Shown: positions 26,351-35,310 of the stretch, one piece after another | Numbering within the stretch: position 1 is the first letter of the stretch | Layout: the number at the start of each line of letters is the position of its first letter | NCBI GenBank assembly: GCA_022824465.1 | Contig: JAJDZV010000007.1 | Location: forward strand, 62,001-126,000 | DNA length: 64,000 nucleotides | Direction of reading: 5' to 3' | Source: Anaerolineae bacterium | GTDB taxonomy: Bacteria; Chloroflexota; Anaerolineae; Aggregatilineales; Phototrophicaceae | Notes under the pieces: model-generated | The model's database searches: none | What the model was told of the DNA's origin: nothing | Seen by the model: only the letters and a program-made list of their open reading frames with translations | Translations under genes and position numbers: made by a program

Positions 26351-26608
26351 TCACTCCTTGACGAAGCCGGTGGGCGGCTTGTAGGGCACTTCCAGGTGCT
26401 TGATGATGGCGTCCAGTTTGCCGTCTATCAGGTCTATGCGCTGCTTGTTCGCCAGACTCAGTTCCCGGTTCTCCGAGACTATCTCTGTCAAACCCAGCAC
26501 CGCTGATTCTAAAGTATCTACTTTATCAAACAGCTCGTCTTGGGCATCGCGCAAAACCTGATACTCGCCTTGCATACGCTTGAATCGAATGTCTGTCGTG
26601 ACTGCCAT
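26351..26608 (-). CDS. Small coiled-coil protein B
   Basis: An 85-residue protein, helical throughout (AVTTDIRFKRMQGEYQ to KPPTGFVKE). ATG at 26608 has a good AAGGAG site. Paralogue of protein A immediately downstream. Possibly a homo- or hetero-oligomeric coiled coil; function unknown. Confidence 0.6.
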   Translation of the reverse strand: MAVTTDIRFKRMQGEYQVLRDAQDELFDKVDTLESAVLGLTEIVSENRELSLANKQRIDLIDGKLDAIIKHLEVPYKPPTGFVKE

Positions 26609-26664
26609 GCTGACTCCTTGTCTTCGCATCCAGTATAGTGGCGATTTGTGGTTTTGTGGTGAAT

Positions 26665-26883
26665 CTAAGCAGGCAAACGCTCGATGATATAGAAGAATCC
26701 CGCCGCGTAGACGCTGCCCAGGATGCCTACAATGACAAGCCAGGTAGCGACTAGCCACATGATTAACTGCCGCGTCTGCCGCTCCAGGTCGGCTTTAGTC
26801 GCCAAATGCGGACGCTCCGCTTCCAGCGCGGTGACTCGCCTGTCCAACTGATGCATTTGCTGCGTGAGTGCGTCGCTCGCCAT
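26665..26883 (-). CDS. Small coiled-coil protein with membrane span
   Basis: A 72-residue protein: helix with LATKADLERQ at residues 27-36 followed by one span (about 41-66). GGAG precedes the ATG. It is first in line before the two soluble coiled-coil proteins on the same strand. Architecture and ATKADL motif resemble the protein at 19669-19965. Confidence 0.6.
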   Translation of the reverse strand: MASDALTQQMHQLDRRVTALEAERPHLATKADLERQTRQLIMWLVATWLVIVGILGSVYAAGFFYIIERLPA

Positions 26884-26950
26884 CCGCTGTCTCCTCTATG
26901 CGCCTCATTTTCTATCGTACCGCCAAGCCTGTCAAGCGCGCGGGATTAAC

Positions 26951-27043
26951 CCTCTGTGCCTCTGCGGTAAGAACCCTTTCTGCCCTTCGTGTCGTTGTGC
27001 CTTTGTGCTAAATCCCTCTGCGCTCTCTGTGGTGAAAAAAGTC
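26951..27043. repeat. CTTTGTG-rich degenerate repeat tract, second copy
   Basis: Contains CCTCTGTGCC, CGTTGTGCCTTTGTG and CTCTGTGGTGAAAAAAG in the same order as the tract at 25996-26070, with extra units. Confidence 0.6.
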
Positions 27044-27066
27044 TCCCCCAATGCATTGGGGGGAGA
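27042..27066. repeat. Palindrome centred on ATGCAT
   Basis: The core CCCCCAATGCATTGGGGG is a perfect 18-bp palindrome (27045-27062), extended by TCT and AGA on the outside with one extra G. It lies outside genes and has no T-run, so it is not an obvious terminator. Confidence 0.6.
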
Positions 27067-27365
27067 TTTACAGGGGGTTCAAAACCCGAACATTTGGTCG
27101 CCCATTCACGCCCAATCTATGCTACACTTATCCCATCGCGCCTTAACAATTTCATAGCCCGTCCCTGCCAGATTGCCAGATTGCCGAAAAAACTTTTTCT
27201 TGCGGCAATCGTCTCGCATCCGTCCTTTATCGGAATCCGGACCTTTATCGGACAAAAACTTTTCCGCATCCGACCGGATTTCCGACAAAGCCCCGCTCTG
27301 CCTCTGTGGCAAAAAGTCCATCGCTCATCATGGGGGAGGGATTCAGCGTGGGGGCGCATCCCCGC

Positions 27366-28049
27366 CTAGAAGATATTCGGCTGGCTGTTGATGTCGCTGT
27401 CGAAGCCGAAACGCCCGATCAGCGGCACGAAGCGACAGCGCAGCAGCGTCCGCGAGGTGAAGCGCTCGCCCCGCCGCGTGATCAGCGTCAGCTCCTGCAG
27501 ATGCTCGTCGCCGATGGGCAGGATCATCTGCCCGCCGTGCTTGCTCAATTGGCTGCATAGCACATTCGGCAGCCAAGGCGCCGCCGCCGTCACCATGATG
27601 CGGTCGAAAGCCGCCTGATCCGGCAAGCCCTGGCTGCCGTCGCCGACGTGGATGTCGAGGTTGTTGTAACCCAGGTCGCCGATGCGCTCGCCGGCATGAT
27701 CCGCCAGCCGCGTCACCCGCTCGACGCTGTAGACATAATGCGTCAAATGACAGAGTATCGCCGTCTGATAACCCGAGCCCGTGCCGATCTCCAACACCGT
27801 GTGATGCGGCTTGAGTCGCAGCCGCTCGGTCATGAAGGCCACCATGTACGGCTGCGATATCGTCTGCCCCTCGCCGATGGGCAGCGGCCGATCTTCGTAG
27901 GCTTGCGCCTTGAACTCCTCCGGCACAAACTGATGGCGAGGCATGACCCGCATCGCGTCCACCACCCGGCGGTCGTTGATGCCGCGCTTCACCAACTGTT
28001 CATCGACCATCCGGTTGCGCCAACGCGCATACTCCCGTGAGGTTGGCAT
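27366..28049 (-). CDS. pcm: Protein-L-isoaspartate O-methyltransferase
   Basis: A 227-residue SAM-dependent enzyme that repairs isoaspartyl residues in aged proteins. It shows MVDEQLVKRGI, MPRHQFVPEEF, GEGQTISQPYMVAFM (substrate loop, about 59-73), and the SAM motif LEIGTGSGYQTA at 86-97. Length fits the family. ATG at 28049 is chosen over a TTG eight codons upstream. A later Met14 is also possible. Confidence 0.92.
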   Translation of the reverse strand: MPTSREYARWRNRMVDEQLVKRGINDRRVVDAMRVMPRHQFVPEEFKAQAYEDRPLPIGEGQTISQPYMVAFMTERLRLKPHHTVLEIGTGSGYQTAILCHLTHYVYSVERVTRLADHAGERIGDLGYNNLDIHVGDGSQGLPDQAAFDRIMVTAAAPWLPNVLCSQLSKHGGQMILPIGDEHLQELTLITRRGERFTSRTLLRCRFVPLIGRFGFDSDINSQPNIF

Positions 28050-28185
28050 CCGGCTATCCAAACTATCGCCCAAAGTGCTAGATTAAAGGTAGCACAAGGC
28101 GCGGAAGCGGGCAATCAAGCGCCGGGCGAGCTTGCGCCGCCCCAATCCCGCGCCCGGGCGATCGACCACCGAAAGCGGTGAAACA

Positions 28186-29529
28186 ATGACGGATTCCGCA
28201 GCCCAGGCGCCGCCACCCTTGGATACGCGGCGCGTACTGCCGATCTTTCTGCTGGTCTTCGTCGATGTGCTCGGCTTGACCGTCATCCTGCCCCTGCTGC
28301 ATCTCTATGCCGCCGCTTTCGGCGCGACGCCCGTGCAAGTCGGTCTGGCGATCGCCGCCTTCCCCCTGGCGCAGCTTGTCGGCGTGCCGGTCATGGGCGC
28401 GCTGTCAGATCGCTATGGGCGCAAACCGCTGCTGCTCATCAGCCAGGCGACCACCTGCCTCAGCTTCATCCTGCTCGGCTTGGCGAGCTCGCTGGAGATG
28501 GTGATCCTCTCGCGCGTCGTCGATGGTCTCTTCGGCGCCAACCTGGCCACTGCGCAAGCCGCCCTCAGCGATATCACCGACGATGCCAATCGCACGCGCG
28601 GCTTGGGCATCATCGGCGCTGCTTTCGGTCTGGGATTCATCTTCGGTCCGCTGCTCTCCCTACTCGCCCTGGAAGTATCCGGCTCGCTGGCTGTGCCCGC
28701 CTTCACCGCCGCCATCTACTCCGCCGCCTCCATCCTGCTGACAGCCTTCCTGTTCAAGGAGACGCTCCCGCCACAGAATCGAGGACGCAGCGCCAGGTTC
28801 GCAACCGCGCCGATTTTAGTCGCGCGTTACCTGCTGCGGCTGCCCCTGGGCCTCCTGCTCCTGCTGATGTTCGCCCAGCAATTTGTCTTCTTCGGCTACG
28901 AGAGCTTGCTCGGGCTGTTCACGCTGAACCGCCTCGGCTTTCTCGGGCGCGGCAATGCCCTGCTCTTCCTCGTGATCGGCCTCATTCTGGTGACGGTGCA
29001 GCTGCGCTTCATCGGTCCCTGGAGCGCGCGCCTGGCCGACCGCGCCTTGGTCAGCCTGGCGCTGGGCTTGCTGGCGCTGGGCTTGCTGCTGACCGGCGCA
29101 ACACCCGATAACCCGCATCCCTTCTACGTGCGTGAACTCGTCGCGCGCGACCTGCTCCACGCCAAGGCCACCCGCGCGGAAGCGCTGATCGGCGAGCTAG
29201 GCGTGCAGCTCCCGCCAAATGGCCGGAACAGCCTGGCCGGCGTACTTTGGATGTTCGTCGCCATCATTCCCGTCTCAATCGGCGCCGGTTTGATCCGCCC
29301 CGCCCTGAACAGCCTGATCACCAAGCGCGTGACCCCGGCCGAGTTCGGGGGCGCGCTCGGCATCAGCGCCGCCCTGGTCAGCGCCGCCAACGCGGCCGCT
29401 CCGCTGGTTGCGGGCTTGCTCTTCCAACGGCACGGCGCCACGACGCCATTCCTGCTCGGTGGCGTATTGATGGCGGGATTGTGTCTGTCGAGTTACTTCT
29501 TTCTGAAGGTAAATTCGCCGAAAACCTAG
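28186..29529 (+). CDS. MFS transporter (TetA-like exporter)
   Basis: A 447-residue major-facilitator protein with 12 expected spans. The loop 2-3 signature GALSDRYGRKPLLL is at about 76-89, and FGLGFIFGPLLSLLAL in helix 5 resembles the antiporter motif. A cytoplasmic or periplasmic insertion of about 50 residues (about 320-370) before helix 9 is unusual. Likely proton-coupled export of a drug or metabolite; substrate unknown. Start at 28186 is chosen because the longer frame is proline-rich and has no ribosome-binding site. Confidence 0.9.
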   Translation: MTDSAAQAPPPLDTRRVLPIFLLVFVDVLGLTVILPLLHLYAAAFGATPVQVGLAIAAFPLAQLVGVPVMGALSDRYGRKPLLLISQATTCLSFILLGLASSLEMVILSRVVDGLFGANLATAQAALSDITDDANRTRGLGIIGAAFGLGFIFGPLLSLLALEVSGSLAVPAFTAAIYSAASILLTAFLFKETLPPQNRGRSARFATAPILVARYLLRLPLGLLLLLMFAQQFVFFGYESLLGLFTLNRLGFLGRGNALLFLVIGLILVTVQLRFIGPWSARLADRALVSLALGLLALGLLLTGATPDNPHPFYVRELVARDLLHAKATRAEALIGELGVQLPPNGRNSLAGVLWMFVAIIPVSIGAGLIRPALNSLITKRVTPAEFGGALGISAALVSAANAAAPLVAGLLFQRHGATTPFLLGGVLMAGLCLSSYFFLKVNSPKT

Positions 29530-29596
29530 TCCGCTCGGGGTCAAGAAACTGAATCGATGACTCAGTTAGCCAGCGCATGTTCAAGACTCGCACTCA

Positions 29597-29623
29597 AAGG
29601 GCGACTCGGTGTGTCGCCTCTAC
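29597..29623. repeat. 27-bp dispersed palindromic unit, copy 1
   Basis: GGGCGAC and GTCGCC arms around a 7-base centre, ending CTAC; lies between the convergent ends of the MFS and rlmB genes. The most diverged good copy. Confidence 0.55.
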
Positions 29624-29646
29624 ATTCGCTCTGTTGCTGGCATTCC

Positions 29647-30408
29647 CTAAGCGTGGGCCCAGCCCTCCCAGCCGCGGGCGCTCCAGGCGCGATACAAGGC
29701 GATGGCGCCGGCTGTCGCCACGTTCAGGCTACCCACCTCGCCGCGCATCGGCAGCGTCAGCAGCAGATCGCAGGTATCGCGCACCAAGCGCCGCAAACCT
29801 TCGCCCTCGCTGCCCATCACCAAGCCCAGCGCCATGTTGAGGTCGGTCTTGTCCAAGGGCGGGATATTCGGTCCCACGTCCAAGCCCACCAGCCAGATAT
29901 CTTCTTGCTTCAACAGCTTCATGGCGTTGACCAGATTAGATACCTGCGCCACATTGACATGCTCGACCGCGCCCGATGAGGCATTGACCACCGCTGGCGT
30001 CACGGCGACGCTGCGACGCTCCTGTATCACGATGCCGTGAACGCCGACCGCATCGCTAACGCGGATCAGCGAACCGACATTCTGCGGATCTTTCAGCAAA
30101 TCCAGCAGCAAGATGAAGGGTTTCTCGCCGCGCTGCGCCGCTAGAGTCAAGATGTCCTCCAGGTCGCAGTAGGGATAGGGACCGACCCGCAGCGCCAGCC
30201 CCTGATGGTTGCCATTATTCGCCAAGTCATCGAGAATGCGCCGCTGCACCCGTTGAATCGGCAAGCCGAAATCTTCCGCCATGCCGACGACTTCGCCGAC
30301 CGCGCCGCGCTTTTCCGCCCGTTCGTGGATAATCAGCGCCTCCAGCGCCCGGCGCCCGGAGCGCATCGCTTCGATGACCGCCCAGTGTCCGTAGAGAAAC
30401 TCCGGCAT
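29647..30408 (-). CDS. rlmB: SpoU/TrmH-family rRNA 2'-O-methyltransferase (RlmB-like)
   Basis: A 253-residue SPOUT enzyme. The N-terminal RNA-binding part starts FLYGHWAVIEAMRSG. The trefoil-knot motifs are LKDPQNVGSLIRVSDAVGVHG (motif 1), VMGSEGEGL (motif 2) and PMRGEVGSLNVATAGAIALY (motif 3). The expected reaction is 2'-O-methylation of G2251 in 23S rRNA. The clockwise neighbour is cysS, a frequent arrangement in bacteria. Confidence 0.92.
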   Translation of the reverse strand: MPEFLYGHWAVIEAMRSGRRALEALIIHERAEKRGAVGEVVGMAEDFGLPIQRVQRRILDDLANNGNHQGLALRVGPYPYCDLEDILTLAAQRGEKPFILLLDLLKDPQNVGSLIRVSDAVGVHGIVIQERRSVAVTPAVVNASSGAVEHVNVAQVSNLVNAMKLLKQEDIWLVGLDVGPNIPPLDKTDLNMALGLVMGSEGEGLRRLVRDTCDLLLTLPMRGEVGSLNVATAGAIALYRAWSARGWEGWAHA

Positions 30409-30511
30409 CCGTTCCGTCCCTAATCCACAAACTCGCGGGCTGACGGGGCGATTGGACCGCTCTGACTACGCGCGGCTGTGACTCGCCCGTTCATTCCTGC
30501 CGGCTTCGACA

Positions 30512-30538
30512 TCGGGCGACGCCTAGTTTCGCCCCTAC
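30512..30538. repeat. 27-bp dispersed palindromic unit, copy 2
   Basis: TCGGGCGAC and TCGCCCCTAC arms; lies in the 159-base spacer between cysS and rlmB, which otherwise shows nothing. Confidence 0.65.
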
Positions 30539-30567
30539 CGTTTGCACTGCGGATGCAAAATTCTGAA

Positions 30568-32025
30568 TCATCGCAGCTTCCAGATGGTGCCATCCGCGCG
30601 ATCTTCCAGCAGGATGCCCAGGGCCGCCAGTTGGTCGCGTATCCCGTCGCTGCGCGCATAATCGCGGTCGGCGCGCGCCTGCCCGCGCATGTCGATGAGC
30701 ATCTCGATCAAGGCGGCTTCGCGCTTTCCATCGCCGTTTTCATTTCTGTCCACCGACCCAACCAGCCCCAGCACATCGCCGCCCATCGCGCCATAGGCAT
30801 CGTTTATCGCCTGCAAGGTATTCAAGCCGACATCAGCGTCGCTATTCAAAAGCGTATTCACGTCGCGCGTCAGGTCTTGCAACACGGCAATGCCGCGCGG
30901 CGAATTAAAGTCATCATCCATGACGCTGCGGAACTCGCTCCTGGCGGCATCGAGACGCTCGATGAAACCGTTGCCGGCGTCGCCCGCAGCCGCGCTGTTC
31001 ATGCGCAGCCGCGCGAGCCTAAGGGCATTCATCAGCCGCTCCCAGCCGGACCGTGCCGAAACCAGCGCCTCTTCGCTAAAGACCACCGGATTACTGTAAT
31101 GCGAGGTGAGAATGAAATAGCGCAACTCCTGGGGTCGATAATCCCGCAGCGCGTCCTTGATGGTGATGTAATTGCCCAGCGACTTGCTCATCTTGACCGG
31201 AATGCCCTCGTCCGGGTCGAGCACATTCAAGCTGCCGGTCAGCATCCAGTAGTTGGCGAAGGCCGCGTGATTGGCACATTCGCTCTGGGCGATTTCGTTT
31301 TCGTTGTGCGGATAGATATTGTCGATGCCGCCGCCATGAATATCAAAGTTGGCGCCCAGATATTTCTTCGCCATCGCCGAACATTCGATGTGCCAGCCGG
31401 GGAAGCCGACGCCCCAGGGACTGTTCCAGCGCAGGATGTGCTCGGGCTCAGCACGCTTCCATAGGGCGAAATCGGCTGGATGCCGTTTGTCGCCGCCGAC
31501 CAAGGCGCGCGTTTCCGCCTGCTGTTCGTCCACACGCCGGTTGGACAGCTTGCCATAATCGTCATCGCTGAGCACATCAAAGTAGACGTTGCCATCAACC
31601 GCGTAGGCATGCCCCTCGGCGATCAACGTTTCGATCATCTCGATCTGTTCCGGCACGTGCCCGCTTGCCCGTGGCGAGATATCGGGCCGCATCACGCCAA
31701 GCGCGTCCATATCCTCGAAATAGCTGCGCGTATAGGTCTCAACCACTTGCATCGGCTTGGCGTTTAACTGAGCCGCGCGGACGAGCACGCGATCTTCTTC
31801 GTTGGCGCGCAAGTGGCCGACATCGGTGATGTTCTGCACGTAGAGCAGGTCGAAACCGCGGTAGCGCAGATAACGCGCCACGACATCAAAGGAGACGTAG
31901 GTCTTGGCATGTCCCAGGTGCGAATGCTCGTAGACGGTGGGACCGCAAACATACATACCGACCCGCCCCTCGTCGATCGGCGTGAACGGCTGCTTTTCCC
32001 GCCCCAGCACGTTGAAGATCTGCAA
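30568..32025 (-). CDS. cysS: Cysteinyl-tRNA synthetase
   Basis: A 485-residue class I synthetase of normal length. The HIGH-type motif HSHLGH is at residues 34-39, zinc ligands include the Cys in VCGPTVYEH and in HIECSAMA, and the KMSKSLGN signature is at about 277-284. It charges tRNA-Cys. Transcribed leftward before rlmB. Confidence 0.97.
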   Translation of the reverse strand: MQIFNVLGREKQPFTPIDEGRVGMYVCGPTVYEHSHLGHAKTYVSFDVVARYLRYRGFDLLYVQNITDVGHLRANEEDRVLVRAAQLNAKPMQVVETYTRSYFEDMDALGVMRPDISPRASGHVPEQIEMIETLIAEGHAYAVDGNVYFDVLSDDDYGKLSNRRVDEQQAETRALVGGDKRHPADFALWKRAEPEHILRWNSPWGVGFPGWHIECSAMAKKYLGANFDIHGGGIDNIYPHNENEIAQSECANHAAFANYWMLTGSLNVLDPDEGIPVKMSKSLGNYITIKDALRDYRPQELRYFILTSHYSNPVVFSEEALVSARSGWERLMNALRLARLRMNSAAAGDAGNGFIERLDAARSEFRSVMDDDFNSPRGIAVLQDLTRDVNTLLNSDADVGLNTLQAINDAYGAMGGDVLGLVGSVDRNENGDGKREAALIEMLIDMRGQARADRDYARSDGIRDQLAALGILLEDRADGTIWKLR

Positions 32026-32137
32026 TCTCGTCGCTCCTCTTTGTCGTCGTTGCCTCTGTCGTATTTTACCAGCCGCGCAGGCACAGGCAACTGTTTCGCC
32101 CGCGCAAGCGATCCGCGCGACGCCGACGTTACTCGAG

Positions 32138-33064
32138 CTAGACGCTTCTGGCTGTTTGATTCACCGGCTTCGCGTAGTCGTAGATGGCGTAGACCGGCGT
32201 AAAGCCGACTGAGGCGTAGAGCGCGCCCGAGGCCGGATTCTTTTCCGCCGGTTCGTGGCCGACATACGCGCATTCGATGCCGCGCTCGGCTCGCATTCGG
32301 CGCAGCGCGTAGACCATCAGCGCCTTGCCCAAACCCAGACGGCGGAAGTCGGAATGTGTGCCGACCGGCTCAAAGAGCAAGGAGCGATTCACCCGGTCGA
32401 CCCACAAGTTGACGAAAGCGGCGAAGCGACCGTCCGGCGCGACCACCACCCACTCGTATTCCATGTGGGGCGCGTTGAAGACGGCGCTGTAAGACGCGAC
32501 GTCCCATTTGTCCGTGAATGTGTGATTGTGCAGGTCTACCAGCCGCTCAATGTCGCCGGCCGTCGCTTCGCGGAAGCAGTAGCCCGGCGGCAGCTTGGCT
32601 TGGGGCAAGCCCGCCAGATTGCGCCGCGTCAAGGTGATGCCGAGCTTCCCCCGCTTGAAGCCGCGCGCCTCCAAAAATTCAGTGTAAGCGGGCTCGCCGT
32701 CGAAGGCTTCGACCGTCAAAACGTCGAGGCTGGCGTTGAGCAATTTGCCTAGTCGACCAATCTCTTGTTCGCAGTATTCGAACATGGCGACATGCCGCGC
32801 GCTATAGCGCAGATGCGGCGACACTTGCAGGTTGAAGAACTTCCAATGCGGACAAAGCAAGGCGAAAGCCGCCACGTCGCCGGCGGCGTCCAGCCAGTAG
32901 CGGAAGACCTCGCCCTTGTCGTAGCCGTAGCAGGTGTTAAACAGTTGATGGCCGACATCACCCTTGTGCAGATAGTTACAATGCCCGGCCGTGCGCGTCC
33001 AATTCATCAGCGCTTCTTGCGCGCGATAGAGGTCGCTCGCTTCGGCATAGCGTCGGCGTCGCAT
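32138..33064 (-). CDS. GNAT-family N-acetyltransferase
   Basis: A 308-residue protein. The C-terminal half is a GNAT domain with the acetyl-CoA loop RRLGLGKALM at about residues 242-251 and an AEKNPASGALYASVGFTPVY tail; the N-terminal half looks like a diverged second GNAT-like domain. GGAGG nine bases upstream supports the ATG at 33064. Substrate unknown. Confidence 0.85.
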   Translation of the reverse strand: MRRRRYAEASDLYRAQEALMNWTRTAGHCNYLHKGDVGHQLFNTCYGYDKGEVFRYWLDAAGDVAAFALLCPHWKFFNLQVSPHLRYSARHVAMFEYCEQEIGRLGKLLNASLDVLTVEAFDGEPAYTEFLEARGFKRGKLGITLTRRNLAGLPQAKLPPGYCFREATAGDIERLVDLHNHTFTDKWDVASYSAVFNAPHMEYEWVVVAPDGRFAAFVNLWVDRVNRSLLFEPVGTHSDFRRLGLGKALMVYALRRMRAERGIECAYVGHEPAEKNPASGALYASVGFTPVYAIYDYAKPVNQTARSV

Positions 33065-33169
33065 CGTGTCGCGCCTCCGGGCATCAGCGCCGTGGCCGGG
33101 CAAAATGCAAGCCCGCGGCGGACGTAGAATTGTGCCTTTCGCTCGACATTATCGCGCTTGGCGCCTGAC

Positions 33170-34423
33170 TCACTTGCGGCTCTCCTTTATCGCTCTGTGG
33201 TAGATCTCCGTCATTTGGCTCACCTGCCGCTCCAGTGGAAACTCTCGGTGAATGCGCTCTTTGCCCCGCCATGCCATCTCCCGCCTCAAGTCCGGGTCTC
33301 GCAGCATACGCTCGAGCCGGTCGCAAAACCGGTCTGTATCCCGGGGATTCACAATGAAGCCGGTTTCGCCATCGACGACCGCTTCGCGCGCGCCGCCGAA
33401 AGCTGTCGCCACAACCGGAACTCCGCAAGCCATCGCTTCCAATACCACCGTTGGAAAGGGGTCGACGTACTCCGAAGGCACAGCCACGACATCCGCCAAC
33501 TGATAGGCAGCGCGCAACTCATCGCCCGACAGCCAACCGCCGATGCGCACATAGGCGCGCAGACGAGCGAACTCAGCCGTAATTTGCGAATCAATATCGC
33601 GATCGGTCAGCAGCAGCAGACGGACATTGGGCAGCGATTCCCGCAAGCGGTCCAGAGCGAGCAGCATAGCGCGCATGCCTTTTTCGCGCGTCAGGCGACC
33701 AGCCATCAGAATCACCCGCCTTTGTTCCAAGTCAAGCCGCCGCCGCAGATTGGCAACGAGCGCTTCATCAACCGGCTGCCAATCCGTCAGGTCAAGGCCA
33801 TTGTGCACGACTTCGACTGGCGGCATGTCGTTGTCGGCGAAGGCATCAGCCAAAGCCTGGCTCGGCGCGGTGCGGATATGCGCGTGGCGCTCTAGCGCGC
33901 GTCTGATGATCATGTTGCGAAACGGATTGTAGCGGAAACGGCTCTGTCGCAGGTTATAGCCGCGGGGCAAGCTGTAGTCTCCCAGCGCAAACATCTCCCG
34001 ACCGTCAGGAGAAAAGGCCGACGGCAGCTTGCCATAGGCGAAGGGCATGGCGTCGTGCGCGCTATAGACCACGCCGCAGCCGGCGTCGCGCGCGATTTTC
34101 AGCATATGGTAGGAGAGCGAGAAATGAATGTTGTGCGCGTTGACGACATCGGGCTTGATGCCTTGCAGCAGTCGACGGAAGGGACGCGCCGTCTGCGGAT
34201 TCCACAAGGACAACCAGGCGCGCCAACGCTCCGGGTAGCCGGCGCGGATGTGAACTGTCGGGATGCCGTCGCGCAACTCCTCAAACGAGGGACCGGCCGT
34301 AGCCGCGACCACCTGCGGCGCATGCCCAGACCGCGCCAAGCCCTGCGCCAGCCGCCAAACCACAGCCTCCGCGCCGCCGCGGCCCTCGGGCGGAATCCGG
34401 TCGCTGAGCAGCAAGATTTTCAT
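33170..34423 (-). CDS. Glycosyltransferase family 4
   Basis: A 417-residue GT-B enzyme. The N-terminal acceptor domain has GGAEAVVWRLAQGL at about 15-28. The donor domain has VILMAGRLTREKGM and the EX7E-type region with EYVDPFPTVVLEAMACGVPVVAT. It probably transfers a sugar from a nucleotide donor in envelope glycan synthesis. Start at 34423 avoids a Cys/His-rich upstream extension that looks like noise. It lies divergent to the DUF697-like gene. Confidence 0.9.
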   Translation of the reverse strand: MKILLLSDRIPPEGRGGAEAVVWRLAQGLARSGHAPQVVAATAGPSFEELRDGIPTVHIRAGYPERWRAWLSLWNPQTARPFRRLLQGIKPDVVNAHNIHFSLSYHMLKIARDAGCGVVYSAHDAMPFAYGKLPSAFSPDGREMFALGDYSLPRGYNLRQSRFRYNPFRNMIIRRALERHAHIRTAPSQALADAFADNDMPPVEVVHNGLDLTDWQPVDEALVANLRRRLDLEQRRVILMAGRLTREKGMRAMLLALDRLRESLPNVRLLLLTDRDIDSQITAEFARLRAYVRIGGWLSGDELRAAYQLADVVAVPSEYVDPFPTVVLEAMACGVPVVATAFGGAREAVVDGETGFIVNPRDTDRFCDRLERMLRDPDLRREMAWRGKERIHREFPLERQVSQMTEIYHRAIKESRK

Positions 34424-34537
34424 CCAGTCATCTCGGCTTGGCTTTTCGCGGGGACGCAAGCAACTTCGAGTCTCGATTTGCGTAATGACAAGTGAATGAC
34501 AATGGCAACAGTGTAACCAATCCAATGGTGGAGAGAA

Positions 34538-34933
34538 ATGTCGAGAACATTACAGGATGCCGACCGCGAGGCGAGGAACATAGTTAGCAATTGGACGACC
34601 GTCGGCGCCTTAGCTGGCTGGATTCCCGGCAGCACACTCATACTTACCGGCGCGGACATCGTCATGATAAATCAGGTCGCAAATGCTTATGACGTCAGTG
34701 CCTATGATAAAGATCATTTAACCGAATTCCTTACAGGAGCTGTCGGCGGCCTCGTCGTTGGCGGAATAGTTAGCGAAGCAGCCAGCTTTATTCCAATTGT
34801 CGGCTGGGCCGTAAAAAGCGCCGGCATGGCGGCAAAGACGAAGGTGATCGGCCAGGAAGTGAAAAAGTACTTCCGCGAGCGTTGCGAGTTGCCTGATACG
34901 AAGATGATTATCGACGTGCAGAGCGACGAGTAG
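34538..34933 (+). CDS. DUF697/YcjF-like small membrane protein
   Basis: A 131-residue protein with two hydrophobic segments: VGALAGWIPGSTLILTGADIVMINQV (about 22-47) and VGGLVVGGIVSEAASFIPIVGW (about 69-90). The Pro-Gly and D-x-x-M-I pattern followed by an amphipathic helix resembles DUF697 (YcjF tail) domains, which normally follow GTPases; no GTPase is next to it. GGAGAG precedes the ATG. The match is by eye only. Confidence 0.6.
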   Translation: MSRTLQDADREARNIVSNWTTVGALAGWIPGSTLILTGADIVMINQVANAYDVSAYDKDHLTEFLTGAVGGLVVGGIVSEAASFIPIVGWAVKSAGMAAKTKVIGQEVKKYFRERCELPDTKMIIDVQSDE

Positions 34934-35025
34934 ACGCAAGGCAATCTTCATCCATAATCAATTGTCGTGGCGCGCCTGATGCGGTAGGCTTGTCTGCATG
35001 ACGCAGCATCAACCAAGGGACCGCC

Positions 35026-35310
35026 ATGGCTACCGCGCAGCGACAGAAGGTGCTCACGCTCTACCTCTCGACCTCAGCGCTCGACAGCCGCGTCGTCGGC
35101 TGGGCGATCTATGACGGCACGGGCAATGACTCCCACACGACCGGCGACAACAACGAAGCGCCTTACGACACCGGCTTGGACGCGCTGAAGGACGGCTGGC
35201 GCCTGATCCAGCATCCCGTCCTTATCCCACCCTACCCCGGCGAAGAATACAGCACATCGTTCATGAAATATGGCTTCGTCTTTGAAAAACTGGAGGACAT
35301 TTCGCGATGA
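35026..35310 (+). CDS. Hypothetical 94-residue protein coupled to PhyH
   Basis: ATG with AAGGGA upstream; stop overlaps the start of the dioxygenase (ATGA). Sequence is mixed: LTLYLSTSALDSRVVGWAIYDG, then a Pro-rich middle (HPVLIPPYPGEEYST) and FGVFEKL-like end. No family known. Tight coupling suggests function with the dioxygenase. Confidence 0.6.
   Translation: MATAQRQKVLTLYLSTSALDSRVVGWAIYDGTGNDSHTTGDNNEAPYDTGLDALKDGWRLIQHPVLIPPYPGEEYSTSFMKYGFVFEKLEDISR

Larger units (their letters stand above)
26884..27365. other. Repeat-rich intergenic region
   Basis: No convincing gene. It holds a second CTTTGTG-type repeat tract (26951-27043), an almost perfect palindrome (27042-27066), and a 7-bp inverted repeat with A/T inner arms (27180-27209). 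A stretch with repeated TTTATCGG and CCGGA words follows (about 27224-27290). Confidence 0.5.
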
